A stretch of 64,000 nucleotides of DNA from Thermococcus sp. CX2. Its GTDB lineage: Archaea; Methanobacteriota_B; Thermococci; Thermococcales; Thermococcaceae. The notes under the pieces were generated by a model. The model did not search any database. It saw nothing but the letters and a program-made list of their open reading frames with translations, and was not told the DNA's origin. The position numbers and the translations under genes were made by a program. Shown here piece after piece: positions 20,044 to 28,850 of the stretch (position 1 is the first letter of the stretch; every line of letters starts with the position of its first letter). The stretch covers positions 372,001 to 436,000 of the forward strand of contig NZ_SNUQ01000002.1 in assembly GCF_012027555.1 (NCBI RefSeq), in the 5' to 3' direction.

Positions 20044-23000
20044 TCAGCCGAAGAAGTCGTCCAGGCTTATGCTCTTCTTTGGCTTTTTCATCTTGGACTT
20101 CTCCTTCTTGATCTCCTTATCGAGACCCTCAGCAGTTGATTTAGCCCAATTTTCGACCTTCCCAGATTTAACTTTCTTCTCCCTGAGCTCCTCGCGCTTC
20201 TTGAACTTGCCATTGGCCTTAAGCTCGTCGAGGTACCCGCTCCTGCCGTTGGACTTGCCGGTCCTGGCCTTTATCATCTTCTCGCAGACGTCGGCGGAGA
20301 AGCCCATCAAAGTCCTCTGCCTTTCGGGGAAGACGTTCTCAAAGAGAGTCTTTATGTCCTTCTCGGTCAGGCATATCCTCTGCCTCGTGTAGTCCAGCAC
20401 GTCGTACTTCGTAACGAGCATTTTAGCCGTCGGAAGGTACTTCTCTATTGCCCCCTTGCTAACGGTCAGCACTATCTTCCCGCCGCACTTAGGGCACTTG
20501 CCAGTTAGCGGTGGTCTCCTGTACTTCGTGTTGCACTTCACACACCTGAACTCCTGTCTGGTGAAGCTCCTTAGATTGCCCCTAAGGTCTGGAACGAGGT
20601 GAGAGTTAATTATAGTCTCAGCGACGTGGTTCTCATCCACAGCCCTTATGCGCTCCGCCAAAGCCAGCTGTCTCGCCACCTTCTCCTCCATATCGCCGAG
20701 CTGTTTGTACAGGCTCATCTTCGGGCCGAGGCCGATATCATCGGTGTCGTGGGTGAACTTTATACCCTCGTACATCTCTGGCTTTCCAAGCCTGTCCTCA
20801 ACGCGCTCTATTATCTTGACCTCCTTGGGCGATTTAAGCTCGTAGGTGGCTTGATAGAACTCGAGCGGATAATACCTGACGACGTCCATGTTGTGAACCT
20901 CGCTGTCTACTTCCCTCGGGTCCAAACGGGTTGTAACGACCAGCGGCGCGTCCATCTTTCCACCGCGCTTCTCGGGTAGGTAGTACTTGCTGAAGTTCAG
21001 CAAAGCATCGAGGAGGAGCATGACTGCATCTTCGTCGCCGTCGCAGTTACGTCTTTTGGCTGCATGATAATACGGATGGGCATAGCCTACCAGGACGTCA
21101 GAGAAGCCTATTATCCGGCCTATGATTCCGGCAGAGGTGTGCGGAGCAAGGCCGATGACGAGATGGCCGATTAGGTCCTCCATCTTCTCCGCGTTGTAGA
21201 ACCGTGGCAGGCCGTAGAACTTCTCCAAGAGGTCGTCGATGAAGCGTGCTACCTTGAGGAGGTACCTTCCAGCTTCATAGGAGAGGATTACATCCTGAAC
21301 TTTGAGCTCGAGTATCTGATCGTCGCTCACCAGGGGCTTTCCTTCGAAGTCGTGGGTGTAGCCGAGCTCGCGGAGCTTCTCGACACTTACACCCACTTCC
21401 CTTGGCCTGAAGTGGGTTATCGGGGCATCGGTCGCATCGAAACGAATCGTGCCGTCTTTAAAGACGTAGACGTCGTTCTTGGCCCTCAGCAAACCTTTCT
21501 CCAGGGGCTCGGCCATCTTGTAGCCGGAGGTCATTCCCTGGACGCCCTTGAGCTTGTCTATGCCGTAGACCTTGACGTTCTCCATCGCCTGGCGGAGCAG
21601 CTCGGCTGGCTTGATTTTTCTCATGGCATAGGGCCTGAGCTCGACGCCGCAGCGGGGACAGCGGAAGTCGAAGCCCTCGGCCTGGCCCTCCGGGTAGTCA
21701 GCGTTGCACTTCGGGCAGTGCCAGAGAAGCTCTTTCCTCGTTCCGCAGCGCGGACAGAGGTGCTCTGGACCAACGTGACCGCACTCCGGACACTTGAAGA
21801 AGGCTATCTCGACCTCAGCGGTCTTGCCTTCTTCGGCGGCCTTCTTGATGTCACGGGAGCTCCCACCGGCCAAGCCAATCGGGAAGAGAACCTGCACTGG
21901 CGGCTTCATCTTCCTCTCCTTGGCCTTCTCGGGCCTGCCCATCCTCGCGCCTATCCAGCTTATGCCCCTATCCCTGAGCTTTATCCTGTTGTTCTCGTTG
22001 ATGATGTCAATGACGGTGTAGAACGGCTTGGTCTTAAACTCCCACTCGAGGTTGCCCAGAGGAGTCAGCAGGGCGGCGCTCCAGGGATACTCAATCACGA
22101 TGACCTTTTTCTTGCCCTCAACACGCTCAAGCCTGTGCGGAAGGCCCAGAAGCTCGAGGTAGCGCTTGATTTTAGGCTCGTTGTCGAGGATTACCTTTTT
22201 GGCGAACTTGTTCTTCATGTGCTCGTCCCACTCTATCTGAGCACCGAGAAGGTATCTTTGAAGCTCCTCGACTTGCTCTGGTTTGAGAGTGTTCCAGTAG
22301 AGGGTGTAGTAGGGGTGAAGCGGTATATCCAGAACCTTCGAGATGTGTATGGCCTCTTCAACGCTCGGCCTCACGCGGAGCGGGTCTTTAAGGAGCCTCT
22401 CCAAAAAATCGGGATCGAGCTCGATATATTCAGCCGCCTCTTCTATTGCTTCTCTATCGTTGTCCTCGAAGGGCCTCAGCTCGACCTCGTAGGTCTCGGC
22501 TATGGCCTTCACGAACTCCTGTATCCACCACTCCTCGACGTAGTTCGCTGGAAGGAGCGTCTGGTTGTTCTCCACGAAGTCGCCGAAGTTCACCAGGGCG
22601 TCGCCGACGTAGAGTATCTCCTCGATTTCATCGCGGACATTCAATGCCGTCTCGTAGTCGTCTACCCTGATAACCGAGCCATCCTTGAGCTTGACTATCG
22701 GCCCCTCGACGGTGGTCGCTGGCGTAACGATACAGCCCTTGCCTGGCCTCTCGGTCTTCATCTGGGTGCCTATCGCTATGAACTCGTCAAGGATGAGCAT
22801 GGTGGCTGGATTGACGCTCCAGGTGGCGAAGCCGCTGACGCGGGAGCGGCCGTACCTCAGGCGGAAGCCGCCGTTCTCGGAAGGCTCGGCGAAGAGGGGC
22901 CTGCCCCCAATTATCTCTTTAGTGTACTTCTTGTTCGGCGCGATGTTGGCCCTAAACTTCTCGTAAAGCTCGTAGTAGAAGCCTCTCTCGACTTTCTCTT

Positions 23001-23922
23001 TGACCTCATCTGGGGCCGCATCTTCCTTCGCGGTCTCGTCCTTCGCTTCCTTGGTCTCGGTCTTGCCCTTCTCCTTTGCCTCGACGAACTCCTTTATCCA
23101 GTCCCACCCATCAACGCCCATCTTGTCTATGTACTTGACCAGCTTCTTCGCCTTCTGGAGGACACCCTCAGCCAGAACGAGAATCGCTCCACCGCGAAGG
23201 TGGTTGGTCTCGACGCCGGGAACGTCGCGGTGGGACACCTCAACTTTATCGGTCTCTTCGCCAGTTATCTCTATCGGGATGTTTCTCATGGCGAGGCGAA
23301 CCTCGTCCGCCTCTGGGTGATACTGCAGCCTTGTAACCGCGCGGTGGTAGAGATCAATCTCCTCCACCATTCTCTCTATGTGCTTCTCGCTTGGCTTGAA
23401 GCGATCCAGGCCGAGCTTTTTCCTGACGTAGTCGCCAACGAGAACACTCAATGCCTGAGCCGTTCCACCGGAGCTCCTTATTGGCCCGGCATAGTAGAGG
23501 GCTAAGTACTCACTCCCATCGGCCCACTCGTTGCGCTTGATTTTAACGTCCGCTATCCCCTCCAGAGGAGCGGAAACGATACCCTCGGTGAGAATAGCCA
23601 ACGCCGTTCTGACGGCCTGTTCAGCGTAGCGCTCCTTGCTCCCCAGGTCGCCGAACTTGCCCTCGATTATCTCATCAACTACTTTTAGGGCCGCCAATTC
23701 TTTTCCATACTCCTTAACGAGGGCCCTTATCCTCTCGGCGACGCCGGGTGGACCAACCAAACTCTCAACACGGCCGGCCATGTCCGTCGCTTGGGGAACC
23801 TCGACGTCCAAGCTCGGATCCTTACCCTGAGCCCTCGCCTTTCTCGCTATCTCATAGGCCCTGTCAATCTCGCGTTGGAGCCATTCGAAGTAAGCCTTCA
23901 TCTCCTCGGAGTAAAGCTCCAT
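20044..23922 (-). CDS. polC: DNA polymerase D large subunit DP2
   Basis: The polymerising subunit of the archaeal family D replicase, 1292 residues. The start is ATG at 23922 (MELYSEEMKAYFEWLQ), one base after the DP1 stop. Catalytic double-psi-barrel aspartates lie in RRNCDGDEDAV (about residue 957). Zinc modules include CPECGHVGPEHLCPRCG with CPKCN and CPRCG (about 710-765) and CVKCNTKY..CPKCGG (about 1130-1155). The extreme C-terminus SISLDDFFG is a PCNA-interacting PIP box. The length leaves no room for the intein present in some Pyrococcus DP2 genes. It is co-transcribed with orc1 and DP1. Confidence 0.97.
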   Translation of the reverse strand: MELYSEEMKAYFEWLQREIDRAYEIARKARAQGKDPSLDVEVPQATDMAGRVESLVGPPGVAERIRALVKEYGKELAALKVVDEIIEGKFGDLGSKERYAEQAVRTALAILTEGIVSAPLEGIADVKIKRNEWADGSEYLALYYAGPIRSSGGTAQALSVLVGDYVRKKLGLDRFKPSEKHIERMVEEIDLYHRAVTRLQYHPEADEVRLAMRNIPIEITGEETDKVEVSHRDVPGVETNHLRGGAILVLAEGVLQKAKKLVKYIDKMGVDGWDWIKEFVEAKEKGKTETKEAKDETAKEDAAPDEVKEKVERGFYYELYEKFRANIAPNKKYTKEIIGGRPLFAEPSENGGFRLRYGRSRVSGFATWSVNPATMLILDEFIAIGTQMKTERPGKGCIVTPATTVEGPIVKLKDGSVIRVDDYETALNVRDEIEEILYVGDALVNFGDFVENNQTLLPANYVEEWWIQEFVKAIAETYEVELRPFEDNDREAIEEAAEYIELDPDFLERLLKDPLRVRPSVEEAIHISKVLDIPLHPYYTLYWNTLKPEQVEELQRYLLGAQIEWDEHMKNKFAKKVILDNEPKIKRYLELLGLPHRLERVEGKKKVIVIEYPWSAALLTPLGNLEWEFKTKPFYTVIDIINENNRIKLRDRGISWIGARMGRPEKAKERKMKPPVQVLFPIGLAGGSSRDIKKAAEEGKTAEVEIAFFKCPECGHVGPEHLCPRCGTRKELLWHCPKCNADYPEGQAEGFDFRCPRCGVELRPYAMRKIKPAELLRQAMENVKVYGIDKLKGVQGMTSGYKMAEPLEKGLLRAKNDVYVFKDGTIRFDATDAPITHFRPREVGVSVEKLRELGYTHDFEGKPLVSDDQILELKVQDVILSYEAGRYLLKVARFIDDLLEKFYGLPRFYNAEKMEDLIGHLVIGLAPHTSAGIIGRIIGFSDVLVGYAHPYYHAAKRRNCDGDEDAVMLLLDALLNFSKYYLPEKRGGKMDAPLVVTTRLDPREVDSEVHNMDVVRYYPLEFYQATYELKSPKEVKIIERVEDRLGKPEMYEGIKFTHDTDDIGLGPKMSLYKQLGDMEEKVARQLALAERIRAVDENHVAETIINSHLVPDLRGNLRSFTRQEFRCVKCNTKYRRPPLTGKCPKCGGKIVLTVSKGAIEKYLPTAKMLVTKYDVLDYTRQRICLTEKDIKTLFENVFPERQRTLMGFSADVCEKMIKARTGKSNGRSGYLDELKANGKFKKREELREKKVKSGKVENWAKSTAEGLDKEIKKEKSKMKKPKKSISLDDFFG

Positions 23923-23923
23923 C

Positions 23924-26038
23924 TCAGACACCCTCGCAGTACTGGTCAAACCTAACAACCGCCCTAAGGCGGGCGGTCTCCACATCTATTATCGGAACCC
24001 TCGCGGGGGTCGGGACAATGTTCACCATCTTCTGGAACTCAGTCTGGGCCTGCCAGGTACCCGTGTTTATCAGGAAGACGCCGTTGTAGACCTTGTACTC
24101 CATAACGTGAACGTGGCCGGCCTGGAAAAGGTCGGGAACATTTTCTATGACGAGCATATCCTCGGGGTCGGGCGCTATGGGAACCTTCTCTCCGAAGGTC
24201 GGAGCCAAGTGGCGGAGCTTGAGGAGGTCAAGCATAGCTTCCGCCGGCCTGTGATGGCTCCTGTTGGGAATGAAATTAACTACATCCTCAATTCCCCTTC
24301 CGTGGGCTACCAGGAAGTCCCTCCCGTGGAGCCGTACCACCGCAGGATTGCTTATTATAACCGCGTTCTTCAGCCTGAGCAGGGGGCGAGCGTACTCCTC
24401 ATAGAAACCCGGCTGAGGTATAGCCGTTCTTGCTGCATCGTGGTTGCCGGGACCGATGAACATCGTTATGTGATCTGGAACATTGGAGAGGAGATTCGCC
24501 AGAGCCTCGTACTGGTCAAAGATGTCTGGAATGGCCAGCTCGTTATACTGGCCGGGATAAATACCGATGCCGTCGACAACGTCGCCGGCTATTATCATGT
24601 ACTTAATCCTGCTGACGAGCTCCTCTTCCGTCTTGTTGTTCACGTCGCCGTTAAGCCACTCAAGGAAGCGCATAAAGGCCTTCTCGCAGAACTTGTTGCT
24701 CCCAACGTGGATGTCACTCAAGAGAACGGCGTAGACCTTTTCTTCAAGCGGTGGCTTGTCGCGCTTGAACTTCGGCACGTCCGGGAGGTATATCTTATCC
24801 GCAAAGAATATGCCCCTACCAGAATAGCGGCCCCTGAAGGCCACTACCGCGTCGGGCATTATTTCAAAGAACTTCTTCGAGTCCTCGTTGCGGCGGTTTA
24901 TGAAGACCTTGATAACCCCAGTCCCGTCCTCGACCTCGAACATGAAGCCCTTGGCCGTTTCCTTCTTCGAGTTGACGAGGCCGATGATGGTTACATCGTC
25001 TTCGGTGCGGACATAGCTGAGCTTGGCTATATCGATTACACTACCCACCTCAGGGTTCTCCCGCAGAATGCGGCGCATTTTCTTGAGCCTGCTCCTGAAT
25101 AGGTCAGCGTAAACTTTGACTATTATTTCTCCGTCCTTCCCGGCAGCGCTCTTGGCCTTTGGAATGGCCAGCTTGACGTTCTTGACATCGAAAGCAACCT
25201 CGTAGTCATCTGGAATCTCCTTGGCCCGGTAGTGAAAGCCCTCTTTCGGCGAGAGTTTAAAATCAGAATATACCGAATAGCTCTTCTCTTCCTCAAGAAC
25301 TTCATCGCTGACGTAAGCTATTGGAACGCCATAGTCCCCATAAACTATCTTTGGCTTGAGGTCGCTCTCATCCACATTCTCATAACTGCTTGAGTAGCCG
25401 CTCGCATAACTGCTACTGTCCTCGACAGAAGTTTCTTCCGCCGATACCTCTGTTTCCACTGGAACGGCAACTTCTGCTCCATCCAAAGCGGAAGCATTCA
25501 CGACTCCAGTTTCAGGTGTCGGCCCAGCAGCTGCCCCCAACTCTTCCACAGTTCCACTGGAAATAAAACTCTCCCCCCCAGAAAAGTGATGCTCTTCTTG
25601 CTCTAATGATGAGATTAAAGCCGTTTCCTCGCCGCTTTCTAAAGCATCTCCACTGGAAATAAAGGTTTCAGTTCTCTCAACAGAAGAAGAGACATCAACT
25701 GAGGTTTCGTCCGAGTCAGGCATCTGGGCAGCGAACTCGTCCGATTTAGGCATTTCACCAGAAAATTCGGCCTCTGAAGGAACATCCACTGAGGGTTCAT
25801 CCCCAGATTTTGACCCTTCAGAGGGCTCAATGGAGGTCCCACTTTCCAATGGAGAGATGCCCTTCTCCACGAGAAACTCCCGGGCAATGGTGGAGTCTAT
25901 GACGAAAGTGCCCCTAGCTTTGGCGAACTTTACAAGCTCGGCCAGCGTAAAATCCCTCTTGTAGTGCCCCTCAAGGAGGTAGTACGCGGAGGGAGTGATT
26001 AGATAGTTGTTGGCCATTAAATCCTCAATCAGGCCCAT
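23924..26038 (-). CDS. polB: DNA polymerase D small subunit DP1 (3'-5' exonuclease)
   Basis: 704 residues, the proofreading subunit of PolD. Order: an N-terminal helical domain (1-58); an acidic Ser/Glu-rich linker (about 60-225) with repeated FISSG peptides; an OB-fold (about 280-420); and the MRE11-like phosphoesterase with LLSDIHVGS (about 439), IIAGDVVDG, GPGNHD (about 528), HGRG and AGHVHV (about 642), all metal ligands. The start overlaps the orc1 stop (TGATG). The linker DNA contains several mini-ORB motifs (see separate entries). This long linker is the variable part of the family. Confidence 0.96.
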   Translation of the reverse strand: MGLIEDLMANNYLITPSAYYLLEGHYKRDFTLAELVKFAKARGTFVIDSTIAREFLVEKGISPLESGTSIEPSEGSKSGDEPSVDVPSEAEFSGEMPKSDEFAAQMPDSDETSVDVSSSVERTETFISSGDALESGEETALISSLEQEEHHFSGGESFISSGTVEELGAAAGPTPETGVVNASALDGAEVAVPVETEVSAEETSVEDSSSYASGYSSSYENVDESDLKPKIVYGDYGVPIAYVSDEVLEEEKSYSVYSDFKLSPKEGFHYRAKEIPDDYEVAFDVKNVKLAIPKAKSAAGKDGEIIVKVYADLFRSRLKKMRRILRENPEVGSVIDIAKLSYVRTEDDVTIIGLVNSKKETAKGFMFEVEDGTGVIKVFINRRNEDSKKFFEIMPDAVVAFRGRYSGRGIFFADKIYLPDVPKFKRDKPPLEEKVYAVLLSDIHVGSNKFCEKAFMRFLEWLNGDVNNKTEEELVSRIKYMIIAGDVVDGIGIYPGQYNELAIPDIFDQYEALANLLSNVPDHITMFIGPGNHDAARTAIPQPGFYEEYARPLLRLKNAVIISNPAVVRLHGRDFLVAHGRGIEDVVNFIPNRSHHRPAEAMLDLLKLRHLAPTFGEKVPIAPDPEDMLVIENVPDLFQAGHVHVMEYKVYNGVFLINTGTWQAQTEFQKMVNIVPTPARVPIIDVETARLRAVVRFDQYCEGV
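25453..25465. other. Mini-ORB inside DP1 coding sequence (a)
   Basis: TTTCCACTGGAAC, matching the Thermococcales mini-origin-recognition-box core TTCCA(C/G)TGGAA. On the coding strand it encodes part of VPVET in the DP1 linker. Confidence 0.6.
25551..25579. other. ORB-like element inside DP1 coding sequence (b)
   Basis: GTTCCACTGGAAATAAAACTCT (given in two parts: GTTCCACTGGAAA, TAAAACTCT) followed by CCCCCCC. It matches the oriC ORB at 28707-28734 except that the terminal G-run is a C-run. It encodes the ESFISSGT part of the DP1 linker. Confidence 0.6.
25647..25660. other. Mini-ORB inside DP1 coding sequence (c)
   Basis: TCTCCACTGGAAAT, followed by AAA. It encodes FISSGD in the linker, the same peptide as element (b). 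It is spaced about 96 bases from (b), which itself is 98 bases from (a). A weaker TTTCCAATGGAGA at 25843-25855 may be a further decayed copy. Confidence 0.55.
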
Positions 26039-27285
26039 CAGAGCAGCCTCCTCTGACGCGACATGCTTATGGTAAGCATAGTCTGGAGCTGGTGATCGTG
26101 GCGGTATATGTTCTTGACCTTATAAGGTGTCACGTTGAGGCGTATCTCCTTGGTCCTTCCATACCTGCCCTTGCTGACGACCTTGGCGTTGATGATGCCA
26201 AGCATGTCGAGTTCGTTTATCAGGTCGCTGACACGCCTCTGGGTGAGCGGCTCAAGGTCGATGTGATCGCATAGGGACTTGTAGACAGAATAGACGTCGC
26301 CAGTGTTGGCTGGCAGCTCACCGTTTTCATCCAAGAGGACTATAGCGTAGAGGAGAACCTTCGAGTGAAGAGGGAGGGTTTTTATGACCTCTTCCATGGT
26401 GTCCTGCTCAATCTTCTCCTGGGCCTTCCAGACGTGCCTTTCGGTTACTCTCGATGCCCCCTCACGCTCGGCTATCTCACCGGAAACGCGGAGAAGGTCG
26501 AGGGCGCGCCTGGCATCCCCATGCTCGCGGGCCGCCAGAGCGGCACAGAGCGGAACAACGCCGTCATCGAGAACGCCCTCGTTAAAAGCGTCCTTTGCCC
26601 TTTGCATGAGGATATCACGGAGCTGGTTGGCGTCGTACGGCGGGAAGACAACCTCCTCCTCACTCAGACTTGAGAGGACGCGCGGATCGAGGTAGTCCTT
26701 GAACTTGAGGTCGTTAGAGATTCCGATTATGCTAACCTTGGCACGGTGGAGCTCGGTGTTTATCCTCGTGAGGCTGTAGAGGATGTCATCGCCGCTCTTC
26801 TTAATGAGTTTGTCTATCTCGTCGAGGACTATAATGACGAAGCGCTCCTTCGCATCGATGACCTCCTTGAGCTTTGTGTAGACCTCATCAGTAGGCCATC
26901 CCACGAGCGGAACTTCAACACCGCTTTCATCCCTGAAGTAGTTCACGATGTTGGCAAGAACGCGGTACTGAGTATCAACAATCTCACAGTTGACGTAGAT
27001 AACATCGACGGGAACGTTGTACTTCTGGGAAATCTTTTTCAGCTCCTCGGTAACGAACTTAATGGTTACTGTCTTACCAGTACCAGTTTTACCGTAGACA
27101 AAAACATTTGAAGGTGTCTCTCCTCTCAAAACAGGAACGAGTATATGTGCAAGGTTTTCAATCTGCTCACGCCTGTGTGGAAGCTCCTTGGGGGTGTAGC
27201 TGTGCCTCAGGACCTCCTTATTTTTGAAGATTTTCTTGGCATGGAGGTACTTTTCGAAGATTGAATCGAGGTAATTGTCATCCAT
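26038..27285 (-). CDS. orc1: Orc1/Cdc6 replication initiator
   Basis: The 415-residue AAA+ initiator that binds ORB sequences and loads MCM. Walker A VYGKTGTGKT (about 62-70), Walker B IIVLDEIDKL (about 150), sensor-1 SIIGISNDL, sensor-2 GDARRALDLL, and a C-terminal winged helix with PLTQRRVSDLINELDMLGI. The ATG at 27285 (MDDNYLDSIF) is chosen because GGTGAT is four bases upstream; a nearer ATG and a much longer open frame (to 27549) lack support. A mini-ORB lies 12 bases upstream of the start. It heads the orc1-DP1-DP2 operon. Confidence 0.97.
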   Translation of the reverse strand: MDDNYLDSIFEKYLHAKKIFKNKEVLRHSYTPKELPHRREQIENLAHILVPVLRGETPSNVFVYGKTGTGKTVTIKFVTEELKKISQKYNVPVDVIYVNCEIVDTQYRVLANIVNYFRDESGVEVPLVGWPTDEVYTKLKEVIDAKERFVIIVLDEIDKLIKKSGDDILYSLTRINTELHRAKVSIIGISNDLKFKDYLDPRVLSSLSEEEVVFPPYDANQLRDILMQRAKDAFNEGVLDDGVVPLCAALAAREHGDARRALDLLRVSGEIAEREGASRVTERHVWKAQEKIEQDTMEEVIKTLPLHSKVLLYAIVLLDENGELPANTGDVYSVYKSLCDHIDLEPLTQRRVSDLINELDMLGIINAKVVSKGRYGRTKEIRLNVTPYKVKNIYRHDHQLQTMLTISMSRQRRLL

Positions 27286-27296
27286 CAACATCACCC

Positions 27297-27362
27297 ATTC
27301 CACTGGAAATCCAACTCTGGACATAATTGTTGTACAGAGTTGCGAATCATTACTGGAACATG
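27297..27362. promoter_or_regulatory. Inverted ORB-like pair upstream of orc1
   Basis: TTCCACTGGAAATCCAACTC then TGG (27298-27320) resembles an ORB. A second, weaker copy reads on the minus strand TTCCAGTAATGATTCGCAAC then TCTG (27333-27357). The two share the AACTCTG part and face each other. They lie in the 260-bp gap before orc1, so Orc1 could repress its own transcription or use these as additional origin sites; both ideas are inference. Confidence 0.6.
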
Positions 27363-27545
27363 CGACAAATTTTAACTGCGATAATTGTAAATCCATGCAC
27401 TTATCTCCCAATATTATGGACATCAGACAGGCCTTCCACAGGAAGCACCGGATACAGAGGAAAGCGTAGGTAGTATAGGTCATGGGTTTATATGCCTTGT
27501 TGAACAGGGGGATGTAAAAAAGATGTGGGAACATCAAGTAGATAG

Positions 27546-28181
27546 TCAAAGATACATGTTTTCCCTCATGGCATTACGTTTGGCTTCCTCTTGAGCCGCA
27601 AGGATTTCGTTAAGTAGCTTTTTAGCGTCGCTCTCGGGCATTCCAACTTTGGCAACCAAGAAGCGGAGGAGTTCCTCCTTCGTCGCCCCCTTCTGGATCC
27701 TCTCATAAACCATCCACACGATGCGGTCAAAGACCTCCTGGGCAAAAGCTTCTTCTATGCCCAACACCGTGACCGCCTCTTGGAGACCAATCAGGAGTGC
27801 CGCAAGTGCATCGTTAAACTCCTCCTTGCCTAGGGATTTTTTATCGAGATCCACCCTCAGATACACCTCGTCATTCATGCCCGAAAGCGTGAACTTCATG
27901 AGGTTAACCCGATCGTTGAGCAGGAGAAGAGTGTGATACACCTTTAAACGCTCGTCCTTGGTCATTGCTAGCGTCTCCAGCCGAAGCGGCACGATAAGAT
28001 GAACGAAGCCTTCAGAGAACATTACGAGGAGAGTAAACGGCATCCTGGGATGTTCGGCCATATAGACACCTTGGCCAACATTCGTGATAGACCACGGCAG
28101 GTCAACGATGTCCTTGGCCGCATCGTCACCCTCTTTAAGCCAACTGAGAACTTGGTTTTCAATATCTTCCAATGGAATCAC
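27546..28181 (-). CDS. Conserved Thermococcales protein beside oriC, YbjN-like fold suspected
   Basis: 211 residues. The first ~140 (SWSITNVGQGVYMAEHPRMPFTLLV in pieces, then LLLLNDRVNLMKFTL and EVYLRVDL) have the alpha/beta pattern of YbjN or type III chaperone-like proteins. The C-terminal third is helical (GATKEELLRFLVAKVGMPES). No catalytic residues are evident. The start is GTG at 28181, but a TTG at 28172 has GGTGAT four bases upstream and may be the true one. It sits between orc1 and the origin and has no known role. Confidence 0.7.
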   Translation of the reverse strand: MIPLEDIENQVLSWLKEGDDAAKDIVDLPWSITNVGQGVYMAEHPRMPFTLLVMFSEGFVHLIVPLRLETLAMTKDERLKVYHTLLLLNDRVNLMKFTLSGMNDEVYLRVDLDKKSLGKEEFNDALAALLIGLQEAVTVLGIEEAFAQEVFDRIVWMVYERIQKGATKEELLRFLVAKVGMPESDAKKLLNEILAAQEEAKRNAMRENMYL

Positions 28182-28219
28182 CAGATGAAGTTTTGCTTTA
28201 AAAGTTAATAACGGTATCG

Positions 28220-28280
28220 TTCCAAACGAAATGAGAGGGTTCTGTGACCATAGTTGTTCATTAAGAGTTTACGTTTGGAA
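28220..28280. repeat. Inverted repeat at the orc1 side of oriC
   Basis: TTCCAAACG (28220-28228) and CGTTTGGAA (28272-28280) are perfect nine-base inverted arms 43 bases apart. Both are flanked by A-rich or TGA text (GAAATGA; AAATGACTC). They resemble ORB arms without the central TGG. A similar TTTCCAAACGAAA occurs upstream of tpiA near 17727. Confidence 0.5.
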
Positions 28281-28425
28281 ATGACTCAAAGAATGCAGTT
28301 GCTCATTTCCAATGAAGGAAAAGTGAACAGTTTTGAACATCAAATTATGCACATGGATGCCTGTTATTGTACAATTGCAATAAACACATTCAATAAAATT
28401 TTATTAAATGTTAAGCGGTTTTGTA

Positions 28426-28454
28426 CCCCCTGGGAGTTTTGTTTCCAGTGGAGA
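28426..28454 (-). other. Origin recognition box, left
   Basis: On the minus strand: TCTCCACTGGAAAC, AAAACTCCC, then AGGGGG. The dyad, the AAACTC block and the G-string are the three parts of the Thermococcales ORB. The G-string points away from the AT-rich centre. Confidence 0.85.
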
Positions 28455-28706
28455 CGGACCATGGCTACTCCACCTGTTCTCGTTTCTTTTTGGTGAAACT
28501 CTCCCGTCTTCTTTTCGACTTCGTGTATTTATATTTTTTCATGAACAATGTTCACAAAACTGGAACAACACAAACAAGTCATGAACATGTATTCCAAATT
28601 TGCCTGAAGATGCTTAAAAGCACGTTAATTTGGTATTTGTAAATCCATTTATAAACGCTACTTTCTGTTTTTCTCTTCTCAAAACGTTCCATTCCTCCAA
28701 AACCGA

Positions 28707-28734
28707 GTTCCAGTGGAAATAAAACTCTGGGGGG
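28707..28734 (+). other. Origin recognition box, right
   Basis: GTTCCAGTGGAAATAAAACT then CTGGGGGG: the best ORB in the window, complete with dyad, AAACTC block and six-G string. It is inverted relative to the left box. Confidence 0.88.
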
Positions 28735-28765
28735 TCGTGTAGATTATCATCGAAAAAGACCTTTA

Positions 28766-28778
28766 TTTCCACTGGAAA
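28766..28778 (+). other. Mini-ORB at oriC
   Basis: TTTCCACTGGAAA followed by AATAACTCC and, further on, CTCTGG. It is a dyad with a degraded ORB tail, 32 bases from the right ORB and 73 bases before the K+ channel ATG. Confidence 0.75.
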
Positions 28779-28850
28779 AATAACTCCATCTCTGGACACT
28801 TTAAGCCATCGGTGATAACTTTTTAAATCTCAATCTATGAACTGTAAACC

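Larger units (their letters stand above)
28182..28850. other. oriC: Replication origin oriC
   Basis: This 669-bp gene-free region lies between the orc1-side genes and a K+ channel. Two strong origin recognition boxes point outward (28426-28454 on minus, 28707-28734 on plus). About 250 bp of AT-rich DNA lies between them, including TATTTATATTTTTTC (28525-28539) and GTTAATTTGGTATTTGTAAA (28623-28642), a good candidate unwinding element. A mini-ORB follows at 28766. Further AT-rich DNA (28370-28412) lies outside. Position next to orc1, DP1, DP2 and radA matches the mapped Pyrococcus origins. Confidence 0.88.

Noticed and set aside
21352-23505. Very long open frame on the plus strand across DP2
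   Set aside because: It is antisense to the highly conserved DP2 coding sequence; the length reflects GC-rich codon structure, and the translation has no domain features.
20044-23922. Intein in DP2 as in some Pyrococcus
   Set aside because: Length (1292 residues) and uninterrupted motifs leave no room for one.
27286-27549. N-terminal extension of Orc1
   Set aside because: Cys-rich and unlike any Orc1/Cdc6; the ribosome site and family length fix the start at 27285.
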